Shown here: in pieces, positions 1 through 8,768 of the stretch
How positions within the stretch are numbered: position 1 is the first letter of the stretch
How the letters are laid out: each line of letters begins with the position of its first letter
NCBI GenBank assembly: GCA_021777105.1
Contig: JAIQZQ010000139.1
Span: 1-41,468, forward strand
Direction: 5' to 3'
Source of the DNA: Candidatus Anammoxibacter sp.
GTDB taxonomy: Bacteria > Planctomycetota > Brocadiia > Brocadiales > Anammoxibacteraceae
DNA length: 41,468 nt
Translations under genes and position numbers: made by a program
Notes under the pieces: generated by a model
The model's input: the letters and a program-made list of their open reading frames with translations, nothing else
Told to the model about the DNA's origin: nothing
The model's database searches: none

Positions 1-17
1 CAAAAAGAATAGTAGTT

Positions 18-76
18 GTGGCACAGGCATCCTTGCCTGTGATCAATTAAAACACAGGCAAGGATGCCTGTGCCAC
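18..76. repeat. Paired REP-like palindromes
   Basis: Two 24-bp arms (18-41 and 53-76) are exact reverse complements separated by 11 nt. Each arm itself contains a hairpin, CACAGGCA-tcct-TGCCTGTG. A one-mismatch copy of the unit lies at 38000-38021 in front of the NUDIX gene. Nested hairpins dispersed between genes are typical of REP/BIME elements moved by RAYT transposases, but no RAYT gene is seen here. The mobility is inference; the repeat is seen directly. Confidence 0.8.
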
Positions 77-152
77 TAATTAATTTCTTGTGGAATGGTC
101 AAAATTTAAAAACCTTTTGAAAGATAAGGTTAAAAAGATCAAAGCGGGATCT

Positions 153-184
153 CTTGATATCATTCTGCATGGAATGACATCAAG
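153..184. repeat. Imperfect inverted repeat
   Basis: Arms 153-164 and 173-184 pair over 12 bp with one mismatch around an 8-nt loop. It lies in the otherwise gene-free stretch 77-230, upstream of the broken HEPN-like gene. No T-run follows on either strand, so a terminator role is not supported. Confidence 0.4.
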
Positions 185-231
185 AAGCACATTGCTTAGT
201 TTAACTATAAAAGTCAATAAATTATAATAAT

Positions 232-980
232 TTGCAACATATCTTAGGAGATGGCCGGAAACAGGTCAGCCACTTGTTGGCTCTAAAAGGTAGATTGATG
301 GAAGTAGAACATCCAAAAAAATGCACTAGTAAATCTCGCTTAGGAGGTTTCAGCTCTGTATACCATGAAATTTGTGGAAGGGAATTTTCAAAATGTCTTG
401 AAATAGAGCAATTATTGATTAACGAAGAGGATGAGATAGCTCGTTGCGAACTAGAACAACAACACTTTGAAAGCGGTGTTAAATCAATTATTTTAGCTGA
501 TCTAGGCATTAAAGCAGCGATAAACGATTATGGGCTTGGCAACTTTGTGATAACTATTTTGATAATCACCTATCAAATTTAGATGTAGCTTCTAAGTGGG
601 TGGTAATACCGAAATTAGTTTGTGGAAAATCTTTGGAAAAAGGCGGCCCTGCTTTTTCAGCCCTAAAAAAATTAATAAGCACCAGAAATAAATTAGTGCA
701 CAATAAATCAATAGCATTAATTATTGATGATCCAAGGTTGCCAGAAAAACTAAAGAAAATAAGCAAAGACTTTTATGAATTTATTCAAATATCATATAGA
801 GCCGTAGTATCACTTTCACTTACAATGGATAAGTTAACTGGTTCAGAGTTTAATTCTCTAATTTCGTTTGACAAGAAGGTCAGTCCCCTACTAGATTTGC
901 CAGAAAATGTAGAGAAAATTGTTAATGAATGTAAAGATATAGTGGGTAGAAGCCACGTAAAGGACGTTGTCCCTGATTAG
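232..980 (+). pseudogene. Frameshifted HEPN-like gene
   Basis: Two adjacent reading frames (232-582 and the frame ending at 980) make sense only as one protein. The first frame runs to about NDYGLGNF near 545. The second picks up, without a start codon, as DNYFDNHLSNLDVASKWVV and continues to the stop at 980. The junction lies around 545-560, so a single-base indel is the simplest explanation. The second half contains RNKLVH, an R-x4-H motif typical of HEPN domains, in a helical context. HEPN proteins are often RNases in toxin-antitoxin or abortive-infection systems, but that role is only inferred. No ATG opens the reading frame near 232; ATG 298 is the first in-frame Met and has no strong ribosome binding site. 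It could also be a sequencing error rather than a dead gene. Confidence 0.55.
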
Positions 981-995
981 AGGATTAGCAAAACA

Positions 996-1038
996 TAACA
1001 AGCAAATTCAGCAGATGAACAGCTGAATTTGCTTGTTA
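996..1038. repeat. Perfect hairpin, attC-like
   Basis: Arms 996-1012 and 1022-1038 pair perfectly over 17 bp around a 9-nt loop, 16 bases after the stop of the broken HEPN-like gene. The 3' edge reads GTTAGAT, which fits the GTTRRRY box of integron attC sites. The 5' edge ACATAAC fits RYYYAAC with one mismatch. No T-run follows, so it is a poor terminator. At about 51 bp it is shorter than usual attC sites and has no extrahelical bases, so the integron reading is tentative. Confidence 0.5.
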
Positions 1039-1209
1039 GATTCAATTGGCGAGATCGGGGACTACGATCAGAAATATAGCGATGAACCCTTGTCGGGCCA
1101 AGTCAGCTATTTAAACATTTGGGAAATTGATATTAATAATAGCGTTGTAAATGGTCTTAAAACCACCTTTTTATGGGCAAAAAAGTGCTTTAAGAAAGTA
1201 AACAATTAA
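1027..1209 (+). pseudogene. 3' fragment of unknown gene
   Basis: An open frame without a start codon begins inside the right arm of the attC-like hairpin. It encodes about 55 plausible residues (GEIGDYDQKYSDEPLSG ... AKKCFKKVNN) before a TAA at 1207. The coherent protein-like sequence starts just where the hairpin ends, which suggests the 5' part was lost when that element or its neighbour arrived. I do not recognise the family. Its position before a run of glycosyltransferases makes a glycan-related origin possible, but that is a guess. Confidence 0.35.
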
Positions 1210-1334
1210 ATACGATGCTGCCTAACTCGTTTGTTGTAAATGTGTTGAAGGTTGTAGTCGTGAGTTTGTGCATTACAGAAATAGCTTACATGTATAAAAA
1301 TACCTGGTTAACATTTACCAAAAGGTATAAGTAG

Positions 1335-2297
1335 ATGAATGGATATCCAAATCTCACCATACAAATTGGTAACTTTAATGGTTTCAGAAATCCGATTCGA
1401 GGTAAGGGAAGAATACAAACTACGATTGAAAGCCTTCTTGAATCCTGCCCAGCCGTCACTAAAACAAGAATCTTGCTGGTCGACAATGAATCGGACGACG
1501 GGTCAAAGGAGTATCTATACTCTTTACCGTTTGGAGATAAATTTACGGTTAAGCGGCATGTTGTAGAAAATACATGGGAGGCCACAACAAGAAATAATAT
1601 GGTAGTTCTCAAGGACACAGTCAACAAGACTCAATCTGAGTTCATTTGGAGAATTGAGAATGACTCTTTTTTTTATAACAAGAATTCCTATGTAAATAAG
1701 GCTATTGAGATACTTGAAAATTACTCCGATATTCACATTGTTCACTTGCGCCGATGGACGACCATTGATGCGAAAGATCGTCCAGGAGTTGGAAGGAACT
1801 TGAATAGAGTTTCAGAAATAAGAACCGCTCCTTCTGGATTTGAATTCTATGTAATTGAAAAATGTGCTGAAGACAGTAATTGGATACCAGTAGGAGAAGA
1901 TTTAGGAGATCATTTTGTTCCTGATGAGGAAAGCGGTTACGGTTTTTGTCACTTGGGAGGAGTCGAGCTGTATTCTGTGCGAATTAAAGAAGATGGGTCT
2001 TATGAGAGGTTGTTGGCAGACAAATGGGCTACCTATACAAATCATGGATGGATAGCGAGAAAACAAAGTCTAGACTTTGTTTTTAGAACATATGACCCAT
2101 CCGGAGAGCAGGAAATGGCTGATGCTTTTAAGAAACACTTTAACGCTGCGAAACTTGACGAGGATGCGTTCATTCAATTCGGATGGAAAACACGTTACCC
2201 GAACTGGTCGGAAGGCGAGGCGTTAGAGATATTCGAATGGGCAAGAAGGCATAACCATGAGTCGTGTAAGGACTATGGACTGTTTCATTTGAAATAG
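1335..2297 (+). CDS. Glycosyltransferase family 2-like protein
   Basis: A 320-residue protein with GT-A fold marks. A β-strand and acidic loop, ILLVDNESDDGS (residues 46-57), match the nucleotide-sugar binding motif of family 2 enzymes. A DXD-like site, WRIENDS, ends near residue 111. The C-terminal half is rich in acidic and aromatic residues, and no membrane span is obvious, so it is probably cytoplasmic. It would transfer a sugar from a nucleotide-sugar donor to a growing surface glycan; the sugar cannot be deduced. It is the first intact gene of a + strand cluster with GT4, GT9 and GT8 genes. The start ATG is the first in frame and has only a weak purine stretch before it. Confidence 0.75.
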   Translation: MNGYPNLTIQIGNFNGFRNPIRGKGRIQTTIESLLESCPAVTKTRILLVDNESDDGSKEYLYSLPFGDKFTVKRHVVENTWEATTRNNMVVLKDTVNKTQSEFIWRIENDSFFYNKNSYVNKAIEILENYSDIHIVHLRRWTTIDAKDRPGVGRNLNRVSEIRTAPSGFEFYVIEKCAEDSNWIPVGEDLGDHFVPDEESGYGFCHLGGVELYSVRIKEDGSYERLLADKWATYTNHGWIARKQSLDFVFRTYDPSGEQEMADAFKKHFNAAKLDEDAFIQFGWKTRYPNWSEGEALEIFEWARRHNHESCKDYGLFHLK

Positions 2298-2376
2298 GAA
2301 AGCATTTTTCCTAAGTAAAACAACTCTCAATCTATGTATCAACTGGAACTTTAGTCAAAGTGGAAAGTGAGGAAAG

Positions 2377-3666
2377 ATGAACATCATCGCTCTTGTTACG
2401 GGACCGTTTTATCCAGGTCAAACGCATGGCGGTTCCCACCGTATTCTTGATGAGGTATTGACTGCTCTTAGCAATTCCGGTCATGAGGTAACTCTTTTGT
2501 GTGGAAGGGGGGCGAAAGATCACCCTGTATACATTCATAACGGCGCAACCATTAAGCCAATTCTGCAGCTGAAAAGAAGATTCCCGAATCCATGGTCTAT
2601 CAATCTTTCTGAATTGACGAATATAATGGAAGTGATTCGTGAACATACGCTGCTGGCAGACGTTGTTTATAATCATGATTCACAGTTCTTATGGTGTTTT
2701 GATACACTTAACCTATTTGGCAAAAAGCGTGTCGTATGCTCTATTCGAGATTTTGTATATGAAGACAGCCTTCGCGGATTATTTTCAATGCAACGCGCCG
2801 ATTGCGTTATAGCCAACTCAGTTTACTCATACCAAGTGATTTCGCATCTAAACAAAAATTATAATTTTGGAGTCGATAAATCGTTGGTGTGTATTGAGAA
2901 TGGTATTGATTTGGATTTCTGGCAAGGTTCTGAAGGTGCCGATTATAACTTTCGATCCTCGTTTGGTATTAAGCCAAGTTCAGCAATGATGATTTCACCC
3001 GTTAGGCCAGAGTTAAACAAGGGAATATTAGAAGCTTTAGCGATACTGATCTCCGTTGTCGAGTCGGGTATAGATGCTCATTTGGTGATATGTGACTATG
3101 TGGACGACGGTTTCCCGTATATGGAAAGATTTCTAAAATCAATTTCAGATTGGCGGGCAAGTAATAAAGCCGCGTCGAATCGCTTGCATGTAGTTCCTTG
3201 GTTACAGAGAGAAGAACTTCGATCGCTTTATAGAGAAGCGGACGTGACTTTATGTGCTGGTACTTATCCTGAGGCTTTCGGGAGCAATGTCTATGCTGAG
3301 TCTGTTGCCTCAGGGACTCCGTGTGTATGCTGTATGGCTGGCGCGATGAGGACGACATTTCCAAAAAGCACCTCATTTCAATTTTACCCGAAGGACATTG
3401 ATGGTGCAGTGCGAGAGGTAAAGCGTATTTTGCACATGAACACAGAAAGTTTGCTGTTATGGAAGGAACAAACAGCAACAATTATTCATGACAGGTATTC
3501 AATTCGACGTATGAGGGAAGAGTATGTTAATGCCATATCAGGGTTGGCAGTGGTTTGTGCTAGTAGGAAAATTCATCTAGTTGACAGTAACTGTTTGCCG
3601 TGGCAATTGCGTAGTGACGATGGAACGATATATGACGATATTGAGGAAGAGTATCTCCGAATATAA
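2377..3666 (+). CDS. Glycosyltransferase family 4-like protein
   Basis: A 429-residue GT-B enzyme. The N-terminus (IALVTGPFYPGQTHGGSHR) is the glycine-rich first strand and loop of retaining GT4 enzymes. Near residue 310 comes EAFGSNVYAESVASGTP, the E-x7-E donor-binding signature with the usual G-P turn. ATG 2377 is preceded by GAGGAAAG, a good ribosome binding site. The last 47 bases overlap the proposed start of the GT9 gene, consistent with translational coupling. It probably adds a sugar with retention of configuration during lipopolysaccharide or other surface glycan synthesis. Acceptor and donor are unknown. Confidence 0.8.
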   Translation: MNIIALVTGPFYPGQTHGGSHRILDEVLTALSNSGHEVTLLCGRGAKDHPVYIHNGATIKPILQLKRRFPNPWSINLSELTNIMEVIREHTLLADVVYNHDSQFLWCFDTLNLFGKKRVVCSIRDFVYEDSLRGLFSMQRADCVIANSVYSYQVISHLNKNYNFGVDKSLVCIENGIDLDFWQGSEGADYNFRSSFGIKPSSAMMISPVRPELNKGILEALAILISVVESGIDAHLVICDYVDDGFPYMERFLKSISDWRASNKAASNRLHVVPWLQREELRSLYREADVTLCAGTYPEAFGSNVYAESVASGTPCVCCMAGAMRTTFPKSTSFQFYPKDIDGAVREVKRILHMNTESLLLWKEQTATIIHDRYSIRRMREEYVNAISGLAVVCASRKIHLVDSNCLPWQLRSDDGTIYDDIEEEYLRI

Positions 3667-4669
3667 TGTAACGAGACCAGCAACAGTGCTACGTAGTATT
3701 TTTGCATGTATAGACAAATTAGGCATCATTACCTACATTAAATTGTCGCAAGATTGTTCGAAACTCATGCTAAAGAAAAAAGCGAACACAAATACAGTTT
3801 CTAAAAAAGGGATTCTTGTCACAGTAGGGTCTGGGTACGGAAATATTGTATGGACTACGCCTATGATTCGATATTTAAGTAAGGTTGGGTACGAGGTCGA
3901 TGTCTACCTTAATTCCCCATACGAAGACTCGCATCAGCTCCTTAAGCCGAACAAATGTGTACGCGAAGTTATTCCATATGTTCCTGGGATTGAAATTAAT
4001 GATAATTCTTATGATCTGATCTTTAGGACTTTTTGGGGTGTCGCAACCGGTTGCAAAAATGAAGTAGAGCCTCTAGTTAATGATTTTAACTCTTTGCTCT
4101 CTTCTGGACTCCATGAGGTCGAAATACACCTAGCGCAAGTTGAAAAAGAGTTTTCTGGACTTGTTTTTCCCATACCGCATCCGTTCGTTAGTGATATAAA
4201 ATGGGAGTATCCAGGCGAGGGTCTACTAATAGTCAATCACAAATCAGAAAACAAGTTCTGGGAAAGGCGAAGATACCCGTGGATGGAGACGCTTTTCAAT
4301 CTCTTGCGCGAGCTTAATATTGATAATGGAGGTATTAGATATTTTCCAGGAGACTACCGTAATATTCGGGCAGCTTGCAAAGCCTTATCAAAGGCTTCAA
4401 TGGTAATAGGCCACGATTGTGGCCCGATCCATTTAGCGTCTGCCATGGGGGTCCCAACCGTCGGCCTCTTTGCTCCAACATCTACCATAAAAGCCAGACC
4501 CTGGGGGCGGAATGCTTGTTTTTTAGTCGGAAATATGACGTGTCAACCCTGTCATGGAACTAAAGCATGGGAGAACTGTACTGATTGGGTATGCATGCGA
4601 AGTATAAAGCCGCAACGAATTGTCGATGCTGTAATCTCGCTTAGGAACAAAGTTGTAATGGCGCATTAA
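3620..4669 (+). CDS. GT9 heptosyltransferase-like protein
   Basis: The core starts with GILVTVGSGYGNIVWTTP, the N-terminal glycine loop of ADP-heptose:LPS heptosyltransferases. It ends with VIGHDCGPIHLASAMGVPTV, the highly conserved GT9 donor-site motif (D-x-GP-x-H-x-A-x-A-x-G-x-P). Length is about 349 residues from ATG 3620, which lies inside the end of the GT4 gene. ATG 3767 is an alternative giving about 300 residues; neither has a clear ribosome binding site. A cysteine-rich tail (NMTCQPCHGTKAWENC ... WVC) is seen in several GT9 enzymes. The role would be transfer of a heptose or related sugar to an inner surface glycan, but real heptose use is not proven. Confidence 0.8.
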   Translation: MERYMTILRKSISEYNVTRPATVLRSIFACIDKLGIITYIKLSQDCSKLMLKKKANTNTVSKKGILVTVGSGYGNIVWTTPMIRYLSKVGYEVDVYLNSPYEDSHQLLKPNKCVREVIPYVPGIEINDNSYDLIFRTFWGVATGCKNEVEPLVNDFNSLLSSGLHEVEIHLAQVEKEFSGLVFPIPHPFVSDIKWEYPGEGLLIVNHKSENKFWERRRYPWMETLFNLLRELNIDNGGIRYFPGDYRNIRAACKALSKASMVIGHDCGPIHLASAMGVPTVGLFAPTSTIKARPWGRNACFLVGNMTCQPCHGTKAWENCTDWVCMRSIKPQRIVDAVISLRNKVVMAH

Positions 4670-4783
4670 TAGTGAGGATATGGTAATATTTATATGCATC
4701 AGCTGTTTTACCCAATATGGAATTCAATAAAGAGCGTTAATACAAAGGTGTGTGTTACAATATTTTTTATAGGAGGGGTTTGT

Positions 4784-5596
4784 GTGGTTGTTAGAGATAA
4801 TAATGTAATCGATATATTGACAGCATCAGATGATAGATATTCTGTTATGCTTGGTGCAATGATCAAGTCGATAGAAATACATGCCACACCAAAGAACAAT
4901 ATAAACATTACGATACTAGACGCTAATGTGACGCGAGATAACAAGATAAAACTCATAAATACAATTACTTCTGACAAAATAAACATCGAGTGGAAACCCG
5001 TAAACTCTCAACTTATAAAACGGTTAAATGCAAAAGGCGGTTCTGTAACAATAACTCCTCACTATTATAGACTGTTGATGCCGTGGATAGTACCTGAAAC
5101 AATTCAGAAGCTCATCTATTTAGATTGCGATACATTGATCCTTGAGGATATCGCCGAATTATGGAAGACAGACGTTACTGAATGTATTATAGGTGCGGTT
5201 GAGAATCCCTGGTCAAAAATGCCTGATGCGGTTCAGAATTACATGGAGTTAGGCATAGATGTACATACGAAGTATTTCAATAGCGGAGTAATGTTAATAA
5301 ATATCAATAGTTGGAAGAGTCAAAACATAAGCGACAGAGTTATGGAGGTAACCAGCATGAACGAAAAGCATGTGTATGCTTGGGATCAATATGGTCTAAA
5401 TGTTGTGTTGGCTAATAAGTGGAAAGAGCTTGATCAAAAATGGAACCAGTTTGCGGAAGATGGTTGTGAAAAGAGTAGTGCTTGTATAGTGCATTTCCTT
5501 GCAGAAAAACCGATTGACAGCTCGTATCCAGGAGGATGCAGAGACCTTTTTTTCAAATATCTTGACCAAACTGAATGGATGGGATGGAGACCGTGA
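4784..5596 (+). CDS. GT8 glycosyltransferase
   Basis: A GT8 family enzyme (LgtC/GlgA-glycogenin type) with VIDILTASDDRYSVMLG at the N-terminus and the metal-binding DXD site YLDCDT at residues 112-117. Later comes the family hallmark YFNSGVMLININSW. The frame stays open further upstream to 4694, but GTG 4784 sits 5 bases after AGGAGGGG (4771-4778) and gives the usual GT8 N-terminus, so I choose it (270 residues). The usual C-terminal HFxG motif appears as HFLAEKP. It probably adds a galactose- or glucose-type residue from a UDP-sugar to the cluster's glycan. Confidence 0.85.
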   Translation: MVVRDNNVIDILTASDDRYSVMLGAMIKSIEIHATPKNNINITILDANVTRDNKIKLINTITSDKINIEWKPVNSQLIKRLNAKGGSVTITPHYYRLLMPWIVPETIQKLIYLDCDTLILEDIAELWKTDVTECIIGAVENPWSKMPDAVQNYMELGIDVHTKYFNSGVMLININSWKSQNISDRVMEVTSMNEKHVYAWDQYGLNVVLANKWKELDQKWNQFAEDGCEKSSACIVHFLAEKPIDSSYPGGCRDLFFKYLDQTEWMGWRP

Positions 5597-5715
5597 TTAG
5601 GTCTATTATGCAACCGTGCCAACGTTAATGAATCTTGAGAAAGAGCTGTAACTTACAGTAGTTAAATTTTTTAGTACCCTTGCCTGGTATCCGTATTTCA
5701 ATGGAGGAAACTGAA

Positions 5716-6350
5716 ATGAATGATAACTTTGAGTATTCTAAAGAATGGTATTCAAATGTCTATCACGCTCAAAATCAATATCGTTTGCCTGAAAGAGAAT
5801 ATACAGAATTAATGGAAGAATGGGCAGCAGTTGGCTATAAGGAGAGGCTTTATGGCGTATTGAACGCTTCTGAACAATTCATTGATTTTAACAACGGTAA
5901 GACAGCTTGTGAAATCGGATGCCATCACGGTAAATCTATTTTTTGGATGTGCGAGCGTTATTCTCACATAAGTTATAATGCGTTCGGTTTCTTGCCTGTT
6001 GCCATCGAGTGGTGCAAAAAATGGTAATCCTTTTGAAAACATCGTCTTCCAGTTGGGAGACGTAGCTAACATGCCGTATAAAAGTGTGTTTGATTTGGTT
6101 ACATGTTTAGATGTTGGTGAACATCTGCCAAGTAATGTATACTTTTAAAATGATAAAGGAAATAGAAAGAATTGCTGGCAAATGGGTTTTGTGGTATGTC
6201 GGCAAAACAAAGTTACCCGAGCATATTAATTTGCGATCAATTGAGATGCAAAAAAAGGACTTGAAGAGATTAGGCGATATCATTGAATTACCTGATTATC
6301 ATTTGTTAGTAAAAAAGTATGCGCGAAGTGGTGGCATGATATCTCGGTGA
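5716..6350 (+). pseudogene. SAM methyltransferase, two frameshifts
   Basis: The first frame (ATG 5716, with GGAGG at 5703-5707) encodes an N-terminus with ACEIGCHHGKS, a motif I-like glycine loop for S-adenosylmethionine. It stops at 6027. One base over, the protein continues as NPFENIVFQLGDVANMPY and VFDLVTCLDVGEHLP, the motif II and post-motif segments of class I methyltransferases. A second shift near 6132-6139 restores MIKEIERIAGKWVLWYVG to the end at 6350. The first shift falls in a run of seven A (6015-6021) and the second in TTTTAAAA. Either the gene is decaying or the assembly has homopolymer errors. The intact enzyme probably methylated a sugar of the local glycan. Confidence 0.75.
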
Positions 6351-6420
6351 GGAGAATATACTGACGACAATCAAGTTCACAGTGTGTGAGTATATGTAGA
6401 CATTTTTGAGGACATTTATT

Positions 6421-7917
6421 ATGGACAGACTCTCCCTTTCGATATTTTTCGGATACCACGATTCATGCGTGACGGTGGCTGATAATAATACTATACTATT
6501 GCATTTAGAAGCAGAACGGTATTTTCGTGAAAAACACTGTCGAATTATGGATGGAATGAAAATGGATCGGCTTGTATCTGAAGCATTATCATATGTCGGC
6601 GGTGATATAGGTAGCGTTGAACGTGTTTACGTAGCTCAGCTGAGCAGTCCCCTTGATAAAGACCATGTTGAGATAAATGGTCGAAGATTCCGCCATATTA
6701 ATACTACACATCATATGAACCATATAGGAACAGTACTGGATCATGGTTTTGATAAAACATTAATCGTTGTTGCCGATGGAGGTTCGGAAGATGGTTCAAC
6801 ACGTTTATACTTACAGAACACGAATAGTGAATTAACAATGTTGGAGGACCTAGATCACACAGCCGCAAATGGAAGGTTTTACGGCAGCTTAACCATGTTA
6901 GTTATAGAGCCAGACTACATGCGTGCACACGGATGGGATTCAGGTAAAACAATGGGACTTTCTGCCTATGGAAAGTATCGAAAAAGCTTTGAAGAACATT
7001 TGCGAAGTCATGTGCCCCAAATGCTATGGGGCAGCACCCTCGATGTTGAAGCGTCACGCTCCTTGTTTGACATTAGTGATGACTATAGCAAACCGTGGTT
7101 GGAGGAAGCACGCAGAGATCTTGCGCACACAGGCCAGCTTTACTGGACAAAATGCTTTCGAGAAAAGTTGGAGAAGTATCGACATCTAAGTGATAGCATC
7201 TTGGTTGTAGGTGGGTGTGCATTCAATGTGCTCCTTAATTCTGAGTTGATTGACTCTGGTTTGTTTAAGAGGATACACGTAGGGCCGGCGTCAGGAGACA
7301 GTGGGCAATCCCTTGGTGCGATACTGTTCCATGAACGTAATGTTTGTTGTAATGGGCCTTACCTTGGGCGTGGATTTGGAGATGTTGATCAATTGCCTGA
7401 CAGTCTTGTAACAGACCTCTTGGCTGGTAGACTAGTAGCTTGGTATCAAGGGCGTAGTGAGATTGGACCTAGAGCCCTTGGGCACCGTAGTTTGCTTGGA
7501 TTACCAAACTCAATTGAACAGCGTGACAGAATGAACCGGCTTAAAGGCCGCGAGCCGTACAGGCCTGTTGCTCCGATTATTATAGCAGAATCATTGGAGC
7601 AATTTTTTGCCACAAAACAACCCTCTCCGTTTATGAGCTTTGCGCCAAAAGCACGAGAATCTACTTGTGCGTTAGCACCTGCAATTGTGCACGCTGATGG
7701 TACAAGTCGAGTGCAAACACTCTCAGCGGTTGATAATCCGATACTCTACGAAGCACTTACTCTGATTGGTCAGGAGACTGGTATTCCAATGTTGATGAAC
7801 ACTTCATTCAACTTTGCAGGAGAGCCAATGGTTGATACGCCAGACGATGCACTACGCAGTTTTAAATTGAGCGGAATGGATGTGCTGTACATAAATGGTG
7901 AACGAATCGAGAAGTGA
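6421..7917 (+). CDS. NodU/TobZ-family carbamoyltransferase
   Basis: A 498-residue O-carbamoyltransferase. The N-terminal Kae1-like domain starts IFFGYHDSC and carries THHMNH, the His-rich metal site, plus a carbamoyl-adenylate pocket (VVADGGSEDGS). The C-terminal YrdC-like part has SEIGPRALGHRSLL, REPYRPVAP and NTSFNFAGEPMVDTP, all family signatures. ATG 6421 follows GAGGA at 6408-6412, so this start is preferred over 6406. The family uses carbamoyl phosphate and ATP to carbamoylate hydroxyls of Nod factors, antibiotics or sugars. Here the glycosyltransferase neighbours point to a surface sugar. Confidence 0.88.
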   Translation: MDRLSLSIFFGYHDSCVTVADNNTILLHLEAERYFREKHCRIMDGMKMDRLVSEALSYVGGDIGSVERVYVAQLSSPLDKDHVEINGRRFRHINTTHHMNHIGTVLDHGFDKTLIVVADGGSEDGSTRLYLQNTNSELTMLEDLDHTAANGRFYGSLTMLVIEPDYMRAHGWDSGKTMGLSAYGKYRKSFEEHLRSHVPQMLWGSTLDVEASRSLFDISDDYSKPWLEEARRDLAHTGQLYWTKCFREKLEKYRHLSDSILVVGGCAFNVLLNSELIDSGLFKRIHVGPASGDSGQSLGAILFHERNVCCNGPYLGRGFGDVDQLPDSLVTDLLAGRLVAWYQGRSEIGPRALGHRSLLGLPNSIEQRDRMNRLKGREPYRPVAPIIIAESLEQFFATKQPSPFMSFAPKARESTCALAPAIVHADGTSRVQTLSAVDNPILYEALTLIGQETGIPMLMNTSFNFAGEPMVDTPDDALRSFKLSGMDVLYINGERIEK

Positions 7918-8313
7918 CATCTCTTTCGTAGAATTTATAGAACTTATATGGGCAAAGCTTAGGGTAAGGTCTTAATATTTAAGTATTCACTAATTTTAGT
8001 AACAGTTAAGCTGCCTACGCCAATCTATGCATGAATCTAGACGTATCGCAAGCGTTCTATAAATCAAATGGACTGTAAATCAGTTGACAATAGTTTAACG
8101 TTGATATGAATATAAATTATTTAAAGCATGGAGAATTAAGTTGCAGGAACAATCAGGGTCAAACCTTGAAAACAGAATATAAAAAGGAATTCTAACTATT
8201 TCATTCATCCGACCGCTAAAGCGCGGCGGCTGATTTTCTCGTTATCTTGAGCTGAAATAATAAGGGAAAAATGATATACTGATGTTATTAGCAAATAATA
8301 AATATAAATAAGG
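7918..8313. other. Intergenic region, REP-like word
   Basis: About 400 bases without a gene between the carbamoyltransferase and the first toxin-antitoxin module. It contains TTGACA at 8084-8089, but no -10 hexamer at a good distance. The stretch AATCAGGGTCAAACCTTGAA at 8150-8169 resembles words I associate with RAYT-type REP transposase genes in other genomes; no transposase is present. Confidence 0.3.
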
Positions 8314-8322
8314 ATGTGTATA

Positions 8323-8553
8323 ATGTCATCTATACTGGACAAAATGACAAATGAAGTATTATCATTGCCAAAAAACGACCGGGCAAAATTAGCTCATGAA
8401 CTAATTGTAAGCTTAGATGACCAAATTGATTCTGATGTTAATACTGCATGGGAAAAAGAGATTAATAGAAGAGTAAAGGAAATTAGAGAAGGAACTGCAA
8501 AAGGAAGACCGGCAGAACAAATATTGTCAGAAATCAAGGCAAAATATCAATGA
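8323..8553 (+). CDS. Antitoxin, addiction module component
   Basis: A 76-residue protein (MSSILDKMTNEVLSLP ... RAKLAHELIVSLD) of the putative addiction-module antitoxin family usually paired with ParE/RelE toxins. Typical features are an N-terminal helix, an LP-x-R-x-LA-x-L core, the pattern SLD and a charged C-terminus. ATG 8323 is preferred over 8314 because AAGG at 8310-8313 is then 9 bases away. Its TGA stop overlaps the ATG of the next frame (ATGA at 8550-8553), as in intact modules. The toxin partner is broken, so this is an orphaned antitoxin. Confidence 0.8.
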   Translation: MSSILDKMTNEVLSLPKNDRAKLAHELIVSLDDQIDSDVNTAWEKEINRRVKEIREGTAKGRPAEQILSEIKAKYQ

Positions 8554-8730
8554 AAAGAATCATAATTCATGAAGAAGCTGAAAAAGAGCTTTGGTATGCA
8601 GTTGAATATTATGAAGATAAAGTTAAAGGTCTTGGTTTAGACTTTGAACAAGAAATATAAAACGCGCTTGTTTTAATACAAGAAAATCCAAAAATATATT
8701 TCGAAAATGATAAGATATTAATAAAATAGG
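8550..8730 (+). pseudogene. parE: ParE/RelE-type toxin, truncated
   Basis: ATG 8550 opens MKRIIIHEEAEKELWYAV and then EYYEDKVKGLGLDFEQEI, the N-terminus of a ParE-type toxin. A TAA stop at 8658-8660 cuts it at 36 residues. Reading on in frame gives NALVLIQENPKIYFEND, the next segment of the family, so the stop probably arose from a CAA glutamine codon. After about 8730 the rest of the toxin, including the C-terminal catalytic or gyrase-binding part, is missing. Loss of the toxin is the expected way for such a module to decay. Confidence 0.75.
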
Positions 8731-8768
8731 ATTCATCTGAATTTTTTAATTATTGAAAAGGATACAAT

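Noticed and set aside
4694..4783. N-terminal extension of the GT8 enzyme with a hydrophobic segment
   Set aside because: The strong AGGAGGGG site and family alignment support GTG 4784; the extension lies over the ribosome-binding region.
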